Below, in pieces: positions 51,755 through 61,247 of a stretch of DNA of 64,000 nucleotides. Source of the DNA: Leguminivora glycinivorella (taxonomy: Eukaryota > Arthropoda > Insecta > Lepidoptera > Tortricidae). The notes under the pieces are model-generated. The model had not been told where the DNA came from. It saw nothing but the letters and a program-made list of their open reading frames with translations, and searched no databases. How positions within the stretch are numbered: the first letter of the stretch is position 1; each line of letters begins with the position of its first letter. The stretch lies in contig NC_062988.1 of the NCBI RefSeq assembly GCF_023078275.1, positions 761,501 to 825,500 on the forward strand. The letters are read 5' to 3'. The translations under genes and the position numbers were made by a program.

Positions 51755-51835
51755 TCGCTGTCAGAATTGAACCCGAGAACATCTGCGTACGAAGCCAGCG
51801 CACTACCACGGGACTACGTCTTGATTTGCTCAGTC
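51755..51835 (-). repeat. tRNA-like segment, reverse
   Basis: In reverse it reads 'gtagtcccgtggtagtgcgc', 'tggcttcgtacgcagatgtt' and 'ctcgggttcaattctgacag', with A box-like GTGGTAGTGCG and B box GGTTCAATTC. It faces the SINE head at 51440 from 300 bases away. Confidence 0.5.
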
Positions 51836-52070
51836 TGACGAAATCAGCCTACAGAAAAGAACGTCTAATGTCATGTCACATCGCTGATCATTGAGCGAGA
51901 CATGCGCTCCAAGCGGAGAGATTTTTAACTGCAATTACAAGGCCTCAGCCGGTCATTTTTGCGATTGTTGTACTTCGACAGATGTTCCTCCTTTATACTT
52001 CTATTCTCCCTGTTAAGTAGTCTATGAAGTTGTCATTGTCAAATTGCTTGCCAGATTTATAAATTTTCTC

Positions 52071-52217
52071 TAATAGCTGTAACAGACGGTTAGATTTGGT
52101 TCGGGCCGGACCGGTCGGATTTGGTCCGCGTGCTCTACAGACGGCCGGATATGGTTCGGAGCGAATTAAATCCGCTGTCCGACTCGAACCAAATCTGACA
52201 GTTTGTTACAGCTATTA
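52071..52217. mobile_element. Foldback MITE 'TAATAGCTGTAACAGAC'
   Basis: TAATAGCTGTAACAGACGGT and GATTTGGTTCGGGC are inverted as GAACCAAATCTGAC and GTTACAGCTATTA. The centre repeats CCGGACC, CGGATTTGGTCCG and CGGCCGGATATGG. Confidence 0.7.
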
Positions 52218-52635
52218 ATTTTATACTTCACAAAAGTAGTGATGAACCGGTACCATCGCAAATAAATAGTTACATTCGCTCCGTGCAAAACTTAGGCGAA
52301 GGAAACCGAAACGATCACAATCCTCAAGATCTCTACACACATGGCGATCGGTTGCACGATTAGAGTGAGACGGAGCAATAGGTAGAGAAGGACAAACATG
52401 TATTGCCTCACTCTATCGCTCTATTCCGCTTATAGCCGGGCACCGTTAATAAAATATTTAACTTCGATAATCGTTAATCCGTTACTAAAAAAGTTAACTT
52501 CGTTAATCGTTAATGCGATACATTTCAACAAATTTAACGTAAGTTAAAGTTAATCGATAATCCGTTAACGCGTGACAAAAAAATATTTTTACTGTAGGTA
52601 TATATTTAGTTGTATCAGTAATCCACTATAATCTA

Positions 52636-53640
52636 AATATATAAAAGAAGAAGCTGACTGACTGACTGACTGACTGACTGACATATCAACGCACAGCCGA
52701 AACCGCTGGTCCTAGAGATTTCAAATTTGGCACGTAGGTTCCTTATATAGTGTAGAGGAGCACTAAGAAAGGATTTTCCAAAATTCACCTCCTAAGGGGG
52801 TCAAATGGGGGTTCAAAGTTTGTATGGGGAAACAAGATTAGTTTGACTATTTTATTCGAAACTTCACAGGAAGATTTCTTAAGACATATGACTGAATACG
52901 TGTTACAGGTTTTTTGAAAATTTAACCCCTAAAAGGGTGAAAAGGGGGTGATAAAGTCAAAAAATCGATATGGGTATCGTTTTTATGGTTCGCCGGGTCG
53001 CTGATCACGATAAATACAACGTTTTTAAAATTTAACGAAGCGGAAGTGAAATACCTTCTCCCCTGTTGTGGCGCAATGGGGTTTAAATATCAAAAAAAAT
53101 ATATAAAAGAAGATATTGACTGACTGACTGACATATCAACACACAGCCGAAACCGCTGGTCCTAGAGATTTCAAATTTGCCACGTAGGTTCCTTATATAG
53201 TGTAGAGGAGCACTAGGAAAGAATTTTTCAAAATTCTCCTCATAAAAGGGTGACATGGGGGTTCAAAGTTTGTATGGGGAAACAAGATTAGTTTGACTAT
53301 TTTATTCGAAACTGCACAAGGGGATTCCTAAAGACATATGACTAAATACATGTTTCAGGTTTTTTGAAAATTTGACCCATAAAAGGGTGCAAAGGGGGTA
53401 AAGTCAAAAACACAATATGGGTATCGTTTTTATGGTTTATCGGGTCGCTGATCATGATAAATACAACGATTTTAAAATCTAATGAGGCGGAAAAGAAATT
53501 TTCTCCCCTGTTGTTGTGCGATGGGATTAAAATATCCAAAATAGCCATAAGTATAGTTTTACCTTTTATCTTTACTTCTGGTTTAAGAGATTTCAAATTT
53601 GCCACGTAGATTCCTTAAAGTTTCAAAGTTCACCTCCTAG
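52636..53640 (+). repeat. Retroposon tail family 'agaagctgactgactgac', two tandem copies
   Basis: Copy 1 starts at 52636, copy 2 at 53097; each has 'tataaaagaag', (CTGA)n, 'aacgcacagccgaaaccgct', 'gcacgtaggttccttatata', 'gtagaggagcacta' and 'gttcaaagtttgtatgggga'. They are about 460 bases apart and share their downstream 'cagatttttattcgaaac' body, so this is a tandem duplication of the element. Confidence 0.75.
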
Positions 53641-53644
53641 CATG

Positions 53645-53646
53645 AT

Positions 53647-53677
<31 letters not shown>

Positions 53678-53880
53678 TCGGGATAGGGATAGGGATAGGG
53701 ATAGGGATAGGGATAGGGATAGGGATAGGGATACGGATAGGGATAGGGATAGGGATAGAAATACAGATAAAAAATAGGGGACGGGGAAAATAGGGGAGGG
53801 ACGGGGACAGGGACGGGACGGGGACAAAGATAGAGATAGGGACGGGGATAAGAATAGGGATTGGGGTCGGAATAATCGGT
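53645..53880. repeat. GGGACA/GGGATA hexanucleotide microsatellite
   Basis: (GGGACA)4-5 passes into (GGGATA)12 or more with scattered variants, then a looser GGGG(A/C)A stretch. Regular GGG every six bases on the plus strand could form G-quadruplexes. The frames across it on the minus strand (PYPYPYPY, SLSLSL) are by-products. Confidence 0.85.
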
Positions 53881-54276
53881 CGGCAATCGATATCTAGGCA
53901 GTGTTAAATGCAGGTGGCTCAGTGGGAATGGATTAGTAAGTAGGCATCGGCGAGTATCCTGCATCCGTAATAACTATTACATTCAATGTGCTGTAAGAAG
54001 ATCGTTGTTTGCTTGCCTTTTAAATGTTTACGTTTGAAATAAGTATAAGCAAAATGGAAAAAAATTGTAAGCGATAATGCAAGGAATTACTTTTTACCCT
54101 ACCGACCATAGTGTCGAGATACTGGCTATGTGGGTTGCATGAAGTTTCCCCAGTATAAATATTTATATAGGTAAAATACATACATATTCGTACCTACTAC
54201 CTACGTTGTGGTCGCTGTGTAACAATTCTACAATCATTGCAAGAATTTCTTTAAAAACAATAGTAATATGTGTAAG

Positions 54277-54359
54277 GTACAGTCAGCCAAAAAAGTGGTT
54301 TACCACTTTCCGATCAATAGAGTCTAAAAGTGGTAAACCACTTTCTTGGCTGACCGTAC
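54277..54359. repeat. Foldback element GTACAGTCAGCCAAAAAAGT
   Basis: GTACAGTCAGCCAAAAAAGT and GGTTTACCACTTT are inverted as AAAGTGGTAAACC and ACTTTCTTGGCTGACCGTAC. 83 bases in all. Confidence 0.75.
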
Positions 54360-54902
54360 AACAAATAGATCAGTTACAATGGCCCCCCTGTCGAGAATTG
54401 CCCCGCTTTACCTTAATCGAAATAATCGCGGACAGATGTACCTACAAAGAAACCTACGGATCCAAATGAAAATCTTATTTTTTGTAAACGTTTCAATAAG
54501 AATACTTTTATTACGCGGGCGAAGCCGCGGGTAAAAGCTAGTTTACTAATAAAACCTTACGTTCAGCCAAACAAAGTATAATGTCCATTGTCAAATATTT
54601 AGCGACACGAGTTCGTACAAAGATGCTTATCTCAGAGATCGCGATACGTTTTTGTAGCCATTTCACATTTACTAGAATCAGAGTCCGCTTTTCGGCCCGG
54701 TCGGTCGTTGACCCAACCTGGTTTAATTGTTACACTGTTTTGCTAACATGACAGGAGTCGGACACTCCCGATCGGACGATTATGTTGCGTACGCTACCAC
54801 AGATATAATAGTCCAAAGGGATAGTGCCATGTATTTGAAAGGGATAACACGATTTGACCTTGAACTGCTGTCCAACTTAATTATGAACTTACGCCCATAT
54901 AA

Positions 54903-55514
54903 TTAAGGTCTGAAATGCTTAATGCTCCACAATATTCCTAGCAATTCCTTTTCCACAGTAGGGTAGCGTTTTTCGGCTTTATTTAAGGTTCTACTGGCAA
55001 ATGCTACTGGCCTATTGTCAAAATTACTTAAAGTAGAACCAAGCGCGTACCCTGACGCATCAGTTTGGAGAATAAACGTATTTTTCTCTGAAAAATCTGG
55101 GTATTGTAAGACGGGCGCGGTTGTTATAGCTTGTTTTAAGTTTTCAAAAGATTTTTGACAGTTAACATCCCAATTAAATTCTACATTTTTGCGAGATAAA
55201 TGATTTAATGGCAAAGCTATTTGTGCAAAATTACGGATAAACTTACGATAATAATTAGCGAATGCTACAAATCTTTTTACTTGGTCAGAGTTCGTTGGCG
55301 TTGGATAATTTTTAATTGCACTTATCTTTTCTGGATCAGGTAATATACCGTCAGATGACACTACGTGTCCTAAGTATAATATTTCTTTCTTCAAGAAATT
55401 GCACTTACTCGGATTTAGCTTAAGGTTGACTTTTCGTAGTCTTTTAAAGACATCCATTAAATTTAAATTATGGTTATCTAGATTTTTCCCAAAAACTATC
55501 AAGTCGTCTAAATA
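54903..55514 (-). pseudogene. Retrotransposon reverse transcriptase (second part) and RNase H start
   Basis: Begins at the YLDD catalytic box (55503-55514) and has LGHVVSSDGILPDPEKISAI and VKRFVAFANYYRKFI (RT thumb), then ALPLNHLSRKN and TDASGYALGSTLSN (first RNase H Asp), VAFASRTLNKAEKRYPTVEK and ELLGILWSIKHFRP, where it stops. The stop marks truncation of the element, since RNase H normally continues for another ~70 residues. It is cut off from the first part of RT by the insertion at 55526-55671. Confidence 0.85.
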
Positions 55515-55525
55515 AATTAAGCATT

Positions 55526-55671
55526 TATTCTATTTTTTATTTTATTTTATTCATAAGGCACACAAAACAGACAACATTCAATACATTATTATAGCAGCTA
55601 CAAGTTACAGGTCTCAAATAAGAATGCCGTCCAAAACATGTATGCACAGCAAGAAAAAATATAAATGAAGA
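55526..55671 (-). mobile_element. Short retroposon 3' end inserted in the reverse transcriptase frame
   Basis: About 145 bases that do not belong to pol. On the minus strand they end '...tgccttatgaataaaataaa' with an A-rich tail, the form of a 5'-truncated LINE 3' end. ATTT is present at both edges (about 55523 and 55671) and may be a short target duplication. It breaks the RT a few codons before its YLDD active-site box. Confidence 0.65.
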
Positions 55672-56996
55672 AATTTGTCATAGGTTAAGCCCGACATAGC
55701 TATATTCATCATTCTAGAAAAAGAATTGGGGGATGTTTTTAACCCTTGGGGCATGCGAGTCATGCGGTACTGACCTGAATTGAAAGCTGTATAGTTTCGG
55801 CTATTTTCGTCTAAGTTACACTGATAATATCCGTTTGCTAAATCTAAATGTGTGAAATATACGCAACCAGATAAAGAGTCAATAATTTCAGTAATATTAG
55901 GAAGTGGAAATTTATCATCTTGAATGCAATTATTTAGTTTACGGTAATCAATAACGATACGCCATTTTTTCTCACCATTTTTGTCTTTCTTTTTAGGAAC
56001 TAATAGAAGTGGGCTAGACCACTCACTTGAGCACTTCTCTATTATACCTTCCTTGAGCATATTGTCTAACTGGGTATTTATAATTGATTTCTGGGCATGA
56101 GGCAACCTGTAGGGCTTTGTATATATAGGGCTAATATTGTCTTTCAATGTTATTGAGTGATTGTAAATATCTGTTGTTGTTAACTTATCCCCGGGCAAAT
56201 AAAAAATATCGGAAAATTTGGCACATAAGTTTTCTATGGAGATTTGCTCTTCTTTATTAAGATTTTGTAAATTTAAATGAGAAAACAATTCCTTTACGCG
56301 ATCAACATTTTTTGAGTCACAATTGTCAAAACAGCAAATATCATAATCACTCGCTTTATGTATAACTAGTCGTATTTCATCTAATTTAATCTCCTTTTCT
56401 GTTGTGTTTAGAATTTTTACAGGTAATTTTCCATTAAAAGGCCTAACAATTGAACTTGCCAAAAATATACCGTCCTGTAGTTCTGATGAACATATTACGC
56501 AATCTTCCTGTAAGTCAGTCGTAAGAAAATGTAATGATTCAGTCCTGGGGGGGAGAATGAAATGTGTTTGAACATCTTGCAAAGGTATGCGTACTATATC
56601 ATTATTACTTGGTACTACTAATCTCAATTCCATTCTCTGTAGATCTAAGTTAGACTGATATTTTTTAAGAAAATCATAGCCTATAATTCCGTCCCATTTG
56701 ATAGGTAAATCTTGAAAAATATAAAACTTATGTTGAATTATGTAGTCACGTTCACACAATTCAATGTAAGCATATCCGATTGCTTGTTTTGTTCCACCGA
56801 TTCCATTAATAATTAAGTCGTCTTTATAAATCGGTATATCTAATTTCAAAGCCGTCGCTAATTTCAAAGCACATAATGATGCGCCAGTGTCACATAACCA
56901 TATGAGAATTTTATTTTTCACTTTAAAATAAATTGTGCAAGTATTTTCACATGCAAATATAAATTCTTTATTCACGAAAAAACTGATTCGGCTCAA
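55614..56996 (-). pseudogene. Retrotransposon pol: aspartic protease and reverse transcriptase (first part)
   Basis: Residues 36-39 are DTGA, the aspartic protease active site, followed by ALKLATALKL and GIIGYDFL. A linker of ~130 residues leads to RT: ITLKDNISPIYTKPYRLPHA, KWRIVIDYRKLNN, FTHLDLANGYYQC (first catalytic Asp), YRMTRMPQGLKTSPNSF. The last ~22 residues come from the inserted retroposon. The frame overlaps the end of gag by about 29 bases and is one base forward of it, so a +1 (or -2) shift would be needed. There is no own ATG near the overlap, which supports expression as a fusion. Confidence 0.85.
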
Positions 56997-58191
56997 TATT
57001 TTTATGAGTTTCGTTCACAAAAATGCGTTCGTTGCGATATCCATTGTTTCCACGAAAAGTGTTTGACTTACCTCGGTTCCCCTGTATGTTTCGGCCTCGA
57101 TGACCGCCCTGGAACTGGTAGCCTCCTCTGCCAGCTCCTCTGCCTCTGTTGTATCCTCCTGATGTTTGGGCTGGGTGGTGTTGAGTCCAAGCACCTGAGG
57201 GACTGTACTGCGTCCTCGCACCAGTAGTAGGGTAGTGCAGTTGTCCTCTGTAAGAAGAACCTCGCCCTCGACTGTAGCCTCTACTGAAATAAGTATTTTT
57301 ACGTTGATTATTGAAGGCGTATACTTCACCTGTCGTATTATTTGAGTGCGTCTCCTCATCCTTCGCACCCTGTATAGCATCCTTTAAAGACGCGTAGTCA
57401 CGAGCCGCAATAATAGTACTCACTCGACGATTGCGCAATCCGTCGGCAAATCGTTTTATTGCCTGTTTTTCATTTAATCCTTTTAATATATTAAATGATT
57501 TTGAGTCTCCGTCTGATTGCGCGATCGTGAGATCGACAAACATTTTCGACAATTTTTGACCAAAGTCGTCAATCGAAAGATCTCCTTGTCTCAGCGTCTG
57601 TAATTTATTTTGAATAGCAGTGGCTGATTTCTTAGGCAACAATAGCTTTTTCATGTCGGCCACTAAAGCTTGAACAGTAGTGTAGGACGAGCTTAATTTC
57701 AATTTTGCTACCTGCGTAAGCCTATTTTTTAAGACAAAATTTATAAGCTGTAGCTTCCCGTCACTTTTTAAAGTAGAATCGTAGTACTCAATGGAGTCTA
57801 TTAATTGATTTATGGCAACTTCATCATCTGTCATTGATGGTATTAATGATAGCGCTATTTTCAAACTAAACTCGTCCATTTTTAATTTTTCTTTAGATAT
57901 AGCTTTTGAACTTGTATAGGTTTTCTGACAAAAATCCTCTATTTGTTTATACAAATTTCTAATATGCTCGCAAAAAGTTTCAATATCTAATAACCTTTGT
58001 CCCGTTATTAATTTGTCATTTATTTCCTTCTTTATTACTTCACAAAGCTTTAAATATTCAGAATAAACTAAAAATGCTTCCTCTAGCTTTAAGTTAAGGA
58101 CTTCGGATGTCCGTCTATCATAACTAAGTTTAACTAGATAATCTTTTATGCTTTTCAATTCGTTAAATATTTCTTGTAAGTCACTTGACAT
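56968..58191 (-). CDS. Retrotransposon gag, 407 aa, RG-rich C-terminus
   Basis: Starts MSSDLQEIFNELKSIKDYLV at a good ATG. Residues 1-280 are helical (capsid-like; KLQTLRQGDLSIDDFGQKLS and KRFADGLRNR recall gypsy-type capsids). From ~305 to 395 the protein is a series of RG, RGG and GRG with aromatic residues (SRGYSRGRGSSYRGQ, RGRGAGRGGYQFQGG). No CCHC zinc knuckle is present, so RNA binding probably relies on the RGG region. The frame ends FFRE and stop, overlapping pol. It is intact, unlike pol. Confidence 0.8.
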   Translation of the reverse strand: MSSDLQEIFNELKSIKDYLVKLSYDRRTSEVLNLKLEEAFLVYSEYLKLCEVIKKEINDKLITGQRLLDIETFCEHIRNLYKQIEDFCQKTYTSSKAISKEKLKMDEFSLKIALSLIPSMTDDEVAINQLIDSIEYYDSTLKSDGKLQLINFVLKNRLTQVAKLKLSSSYTTVQALVADMKKLLLPKKSATAIQNKLQTLRQGDLSIDDFGQKLSKMFVDLTIAQSDGDSKSFNILKGLNEKQAIKRFADGLRNRRVSTIIAARDYASLKDAIQGAKDEETHSNNTTGEVYAFNNQRKNTYFSRGYSRGRGSSYRGQLHYPTTGARTQYSPSGAWTQHHPAQTSGGYNRGRGAGRGGYQFQGGHRGRNIQGNRGKSNTFRGNNGYRNERIFVNETHKNIEPNQFFRE

Positions 58192-58429
58192 GTCAGAATA
58201 GCATAATATGCAGTTATCTTACAATAGGTACTTATTTAAACCCTAAAATTAAAGAAAATGGAGTTCTATGTATAATAAACGTAACATTACGCACTTTTAC
58301 CTTAGTTCCGATTTTATGCACGCACTAAATTTCACTGCACTTTTCCGAATACGCGCACTTTACCGTACACACGCTGTGGTCGCTGGGGTGACCTGGGGCA
58401 CTCGTCGTCCTGATGCTGGATGTACCGGG

Positions 58430-58753
58430 TCACTCGTTTGCTCTATCCGCTGTGTAGGAGACACCTCGAGCTGGTCCGCACTGATGACAGTGAGCCTCAC
58501 GCAGATCGCGATTAAAAGATCGACGAAGATTGTATTGAACAATCAAATCTCTTGACCATCTGTCATGGCACTTCTTGTACAGTTTATAGCAGCTGTAGAG
58601 TATTCCGATGCCCAAAAATGAGCAAATCACTATCATGACAATACTGATCGATGACAAGTGATATTTCATCTCGTGGAATGGAGCGTCGTTGGCGGATCTT
58701 CCTGCGGCGTTTTGGCTAATAAAGACATTTTCCTTCTCTACTCTTGAATTGCA
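58430..58753 (-). CDS. Small single-pass membrane protein frame ahead of gag (107 aa from ATG)
   Basis: From the ATG at about 58753 it reads MCNSRVEKENVFISQNAAGR, then EMKYHLSSISIVMIVICSFL, GIGILYSCYKLYKKCHDRW and a basic/Cys tail to a stop at 58430. Residues ~48-68 are a clear membrane segment with a basic inner side. It resembles the end of env-like proteins of insect gypsy elements, but it lies between the primer-binding site and gag, where such a frame is not usual. The frame is open upstream to 58855 without an earlier ATG. It is either a leader gene of the element or the leftover env end of an adjacent element. Confidence 0.55.
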   Translation of the reverse strand, partial: CNSRVEKENVFISQNAAGRSANDAPFHEMKYHLSSISIVMIVICSFLGIGILYSCYKLYKKCHDRWSRDLIVQYNLRRSFNRDLREAHCHQCGPARGVSYTADRANE

Positions 58754-58852
58754 CATATTTGTAGCTTTAAATAAAATTGCGATATACGAGTGTGTCGGAT
58801 CACGTCCTTTAATGCAGTTCTGCACACGCGGCGGCGCGCGAACCCGACACCT

Positions 58853-58870
58853 CACGTGGCAGGGTCGCCA
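58853..58870 (-). promoter_or_regulatory. Probable primer-binding site of the LTR retrotransposon
   Basis: On the minus strand TGGCGACCCTGCCACGTG follows directly on a sequence ending CCGCACCACA. A TGG start right after an LTR ending in CA is what a tRNA-primed element shows; TGGCGACC-type sites are common in insect elements. The tRNA is not identified. Confidence 0.5.
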
Positions 58871-59010
58871 TGTGGTGCGGGAAGTTGGGCGTACAATTAA
58901 ACACAGTGAATGCGGAATAATGACTAAGGTTTTATTTAATAAACACCTAATTTATAGTAGTACAAATAGCAAGGTTGCATTATTACTTACTTATGAACTA
59001 ACTCCTTACA
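58871..59010 (-). repeat. Candidate 5' LTR (~140 bp)
   Basis: On the minus strand it would run from TGTAAGGAGTTAGTTCATAA to CCGCACCACA (TGT...ACA). It contains TATAAATTAGG and AATAAA. No second LTR exists in the window, so the outer limit is a guess from the TG/CA rule. Confidence 0.4.
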
Positions 59011-59650
59011 CCATTTTGTAAGAAGTATTATTTCTGTACGTGGATTTGTACCCTAAAACAGATTTAAAGTGGCATAATTACAGTATCGGAAAATAATCTA
59101 TCATATTTTTTTTACACATTTGCATACTTATTTCATAAATTAAAAAAAAGGCTATTGTGATGTCGATGAAATTTACAATATAGGTGAATATAAAAAAAGA
59201 CAATTTGGGCAACATAAGGGTCATTTTTAAAACTATTCATATGCCCGAGTTATGCAACCTCAAATACTAAAATAATGATGTGGTGTAATTTTCATATCAA
59301 CGACTTCTGTGATTGATAAATCCATCCATCTATATTATAATTGTTAGTAGGATTCGCTATTTTGTATTTTTATAATAAACATACACCATGTAAAGTATCT
59401 AATCCGCATCAGGCTCTCGTGGCTGCCCACGGGCCACGTGCAGGGAGTCCTAAAAAACTCGTAAGTATTCAAATACATATTTGTAATGATGATCCAATAG
59501 TTGTTTACTTGATATAAAAGTCTAATTTTAAGAATTTTCGACTTATTGTTTTCGATATATAACCAGTATGATATATTTATTTCCGTTACTGTATATCAAT
59601 AAACAGATTAACAGACCCTAAGATAAAGCACATTGTATTGTATACACTAC
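59011..59650. other. AT-rich stretch, no gene seen
   Basis: A short GC-richer segment at 59400-59465 ('caggctctcgtggctgccca') is open but lacks convincing splice sites. Nothing else is supported. Confidence 0.35.
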
Positions 59651-59654
59651 CAGC

Positions 59655-59753
59655 CCCTCTAGCACAACTGGCCTTGTCGCGCGCGAGTCCATACTTGAAG
59701 TCGCGCTTGATGTATGGACTCGCGCGCGACAAGGCAAGTTGTGCTAAAGGGTC
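59655..59753. repeat. Foldback element 'acaacttgccttgtcgcgcg', copy 2
   Basis: CCCCTCTAGCACAACTGGCC and CTTGTCGCGCGCGAGTCCAT pair with ATGGACTCGCGCGCGACAAG and GCAAGTTGTGCTA. The loop carries 'gaagtcgcgcttgatg'. Better preserved than copy 1 at 30588. Confidence 0.75.
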
Positions 59754-60044
59754 AGCGATACCTCTAGGTCTATTTATAGTGACAGGGAGCCTTTTACCCG
59801 CATTCCTTAACAGATACACATCTGCATTGACCACATTGCCCTTTAGAGCAGAGGTCAAAGTTGGCCCCGTTAGACGATATAAATCCAATAAGTGACACTA
59901 TCCGAACAATCTCATTGGCGCATGTCACCTTTTGGTTTTGTACTTGTCTTTGACCGTGTATCTGTTATAATTGTTTTGCTACGTGTTTGAGATAAGAAAA
60001 ACCTTCATTTTTTTAATTAACTGTGTTGTTAAATGTATCTAAGT

Positions 60045-60340
60045 GACCGGCCACACCAGACCGTCGCGTGTCTCGGGGCGCGCAACGGGCGTCCGCGCCA
60101 CGCCGCTTCAGTGTAATTCAAAAAACGTCTCCTCAGTACATTTTGTATAGGAAAGACGTAAGACGCGCCCCAGGTGGCGTGGCGGCGGCGGGGCGCGCGC
60201 CGCGCCGCTTGGTGGCGCGCCTTACGTCCTTCCTATACAAAATGTACTGAGGAGACGCTTTTTGAATTACACTCAGGTGGCGTGGCGCGGACGCCCGTTG
60301 CGCGCCCCGAGACACGCGACGGTCTGGTGTGGCCGGTGCC
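60045..60340. mobile_element. GC-rich foldback MITE, copy 3, near-perfect ~296 bp palindrome
   Basis: GACCGGCCACACCAGACCGT..., GTGTAATTCAAAAAACGTCT, CAGTACATTTTGTATAGGAA and GTAAGACGCGCC occur in one arm and inverted in the other. It is the most symmetrical member of the family of 44484 and 45488. Confidence 0.8.
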
Positions 60341-60414
60341 TAAGTCATATTCACAAATCTAACCTACAGATAATTGTAACTAATAGCAATTGTGAGTTAT
60401 ACTTTAATTAATTA

Positions 60415-60655
60415 TTAACCCCCGACGCAAAAACGACGGGGTGTTATAAGTTTGACGTGTCTGTTTGTCTGTCTGTCTGTCTGTGTGTGTGTCTGTCTGT
60501 GGCATCGTAGCTCTCGAACTGATGAACCGATTTAGATTTAGTTTTTTTTTGTCTGAAAGCTGAGTTAGTCGGGAGTGTTCTTAGCCATGTTTCATGAAAA
60601 TCGGTCTACTATGTGGTCGGGGGTTTTTTCAAAATTTTAATTTTGTGGTTACGTT
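60415..60655 (+). repeat. CCCCGACGC repeat family, forward copy
   Basis: 'Cccccgacgcaaaaacgacg', 'gggtgttataagtttgacgt', (TGTC)n, 'tggcatcgtagctctcgaac' and 'agtcgggagtgttcttagcc' to 'caaaattttaattttgtggt'. Longest copy in the window. Confidence 0.75.
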
Positions 60656-60784
60656 ATTTATCGTGTTTTATATCCGTTTTTTGAAGCTACTGCACTATAA
60701 CGAATCACTAATTAAATATGTCGACAATTTTTCTGATAAACATCATTTCATAAAAGCTTTACTTCTTTAGACACGTATCTTTAA

Positions 60785-61214
60785 TAGTTATTTGTTATAC
60801 AAGGGGGCAAAGTTGTATTTTAACGCCGAGTGTGGAATTGAAAAACGAGCAAGTGAAAGGATTCTATAGTTGAACCACGAGCGAAGCGAGTGGTTCGAGA
60901 ATAGAATCCTGAACTTGCGAGTTTTTTAACACACGAGAAGTAAAATACATTTGCACCCGAGTGTAACACAAAACTTTTCCCCTCACTATAGCGAGGAAAC
61001 TACAACGCAAAAAATGCGTATATCACTGCTTCCAGTAGTTCCACAGGTGGTAAATCATCTTTATTACTAGATTCACCTACTTTTATCAAATTTAAAGCAG
61101 TTAATTTGACTCTATTCAAGGTCAAATTACTTTACCCACTAGTGGATAAAATGCGTTTTTACCCGCTGGTATTAAAGGACAAAACACGTGTTTCCGAGCT
61201 AGTGAGGGGAAAAA
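60785..61214. repeat. Interspersed repeat 'caagggggcaaagttgtatt', copy 2
   Basis: Matches 20236-20598 and has an extra part, 'gaacttgcgagttttttaac...ttgcacccgagtgtaacac'. The small hairpin 'ccacgagcgaagcgagtgg' is complete here. The sequences ACTAGTGGATAAAATGCG and GAGCTAGTGAGGGGAAAAA close both copies. Confidence 0.7.
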
Positions 61215-61247
61215 GATATGTAATGTGCTTTTTATGAATCTAAGTCC

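Larger units (their letters stand above)
54903..59010 (-). mobile_element. Ty3/gypsy-type LTR retrotransposon, 3'-truncated
   Basis: Order on the minus strand: candidate 5' LTR, primer-binding site, small membrane-protein frame, gag, protease and reverse transcriptase, a short foreign insertion, then the rest of reverse transcriptase and part of RNase H. The copy stops within RNase H at about 54903; integrase, any later frame and the 3' LTR are absent from the window, so it cannot move by itself. The frames are otherwise mostly open, so it is fairly young. Family placement is from the DTGA protease and Ty3-type RT order. Confidence 0.8.

Noticed and set aside
53623..53964. Proline/tyrosine or serine/leucine repeat proteins on the minus strand
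   Set aside because: They are frame readings of the GGGATA microsatellite.
57015..57380. 121-codon minus-strand frame
   Set aside because: Alternative frame of the RG-rich part of gag.
59395..59465. Possible GC-rich host exon
   Set aside because: No phase-compatible partner exon and no good acceptor nearby; too short to judge.
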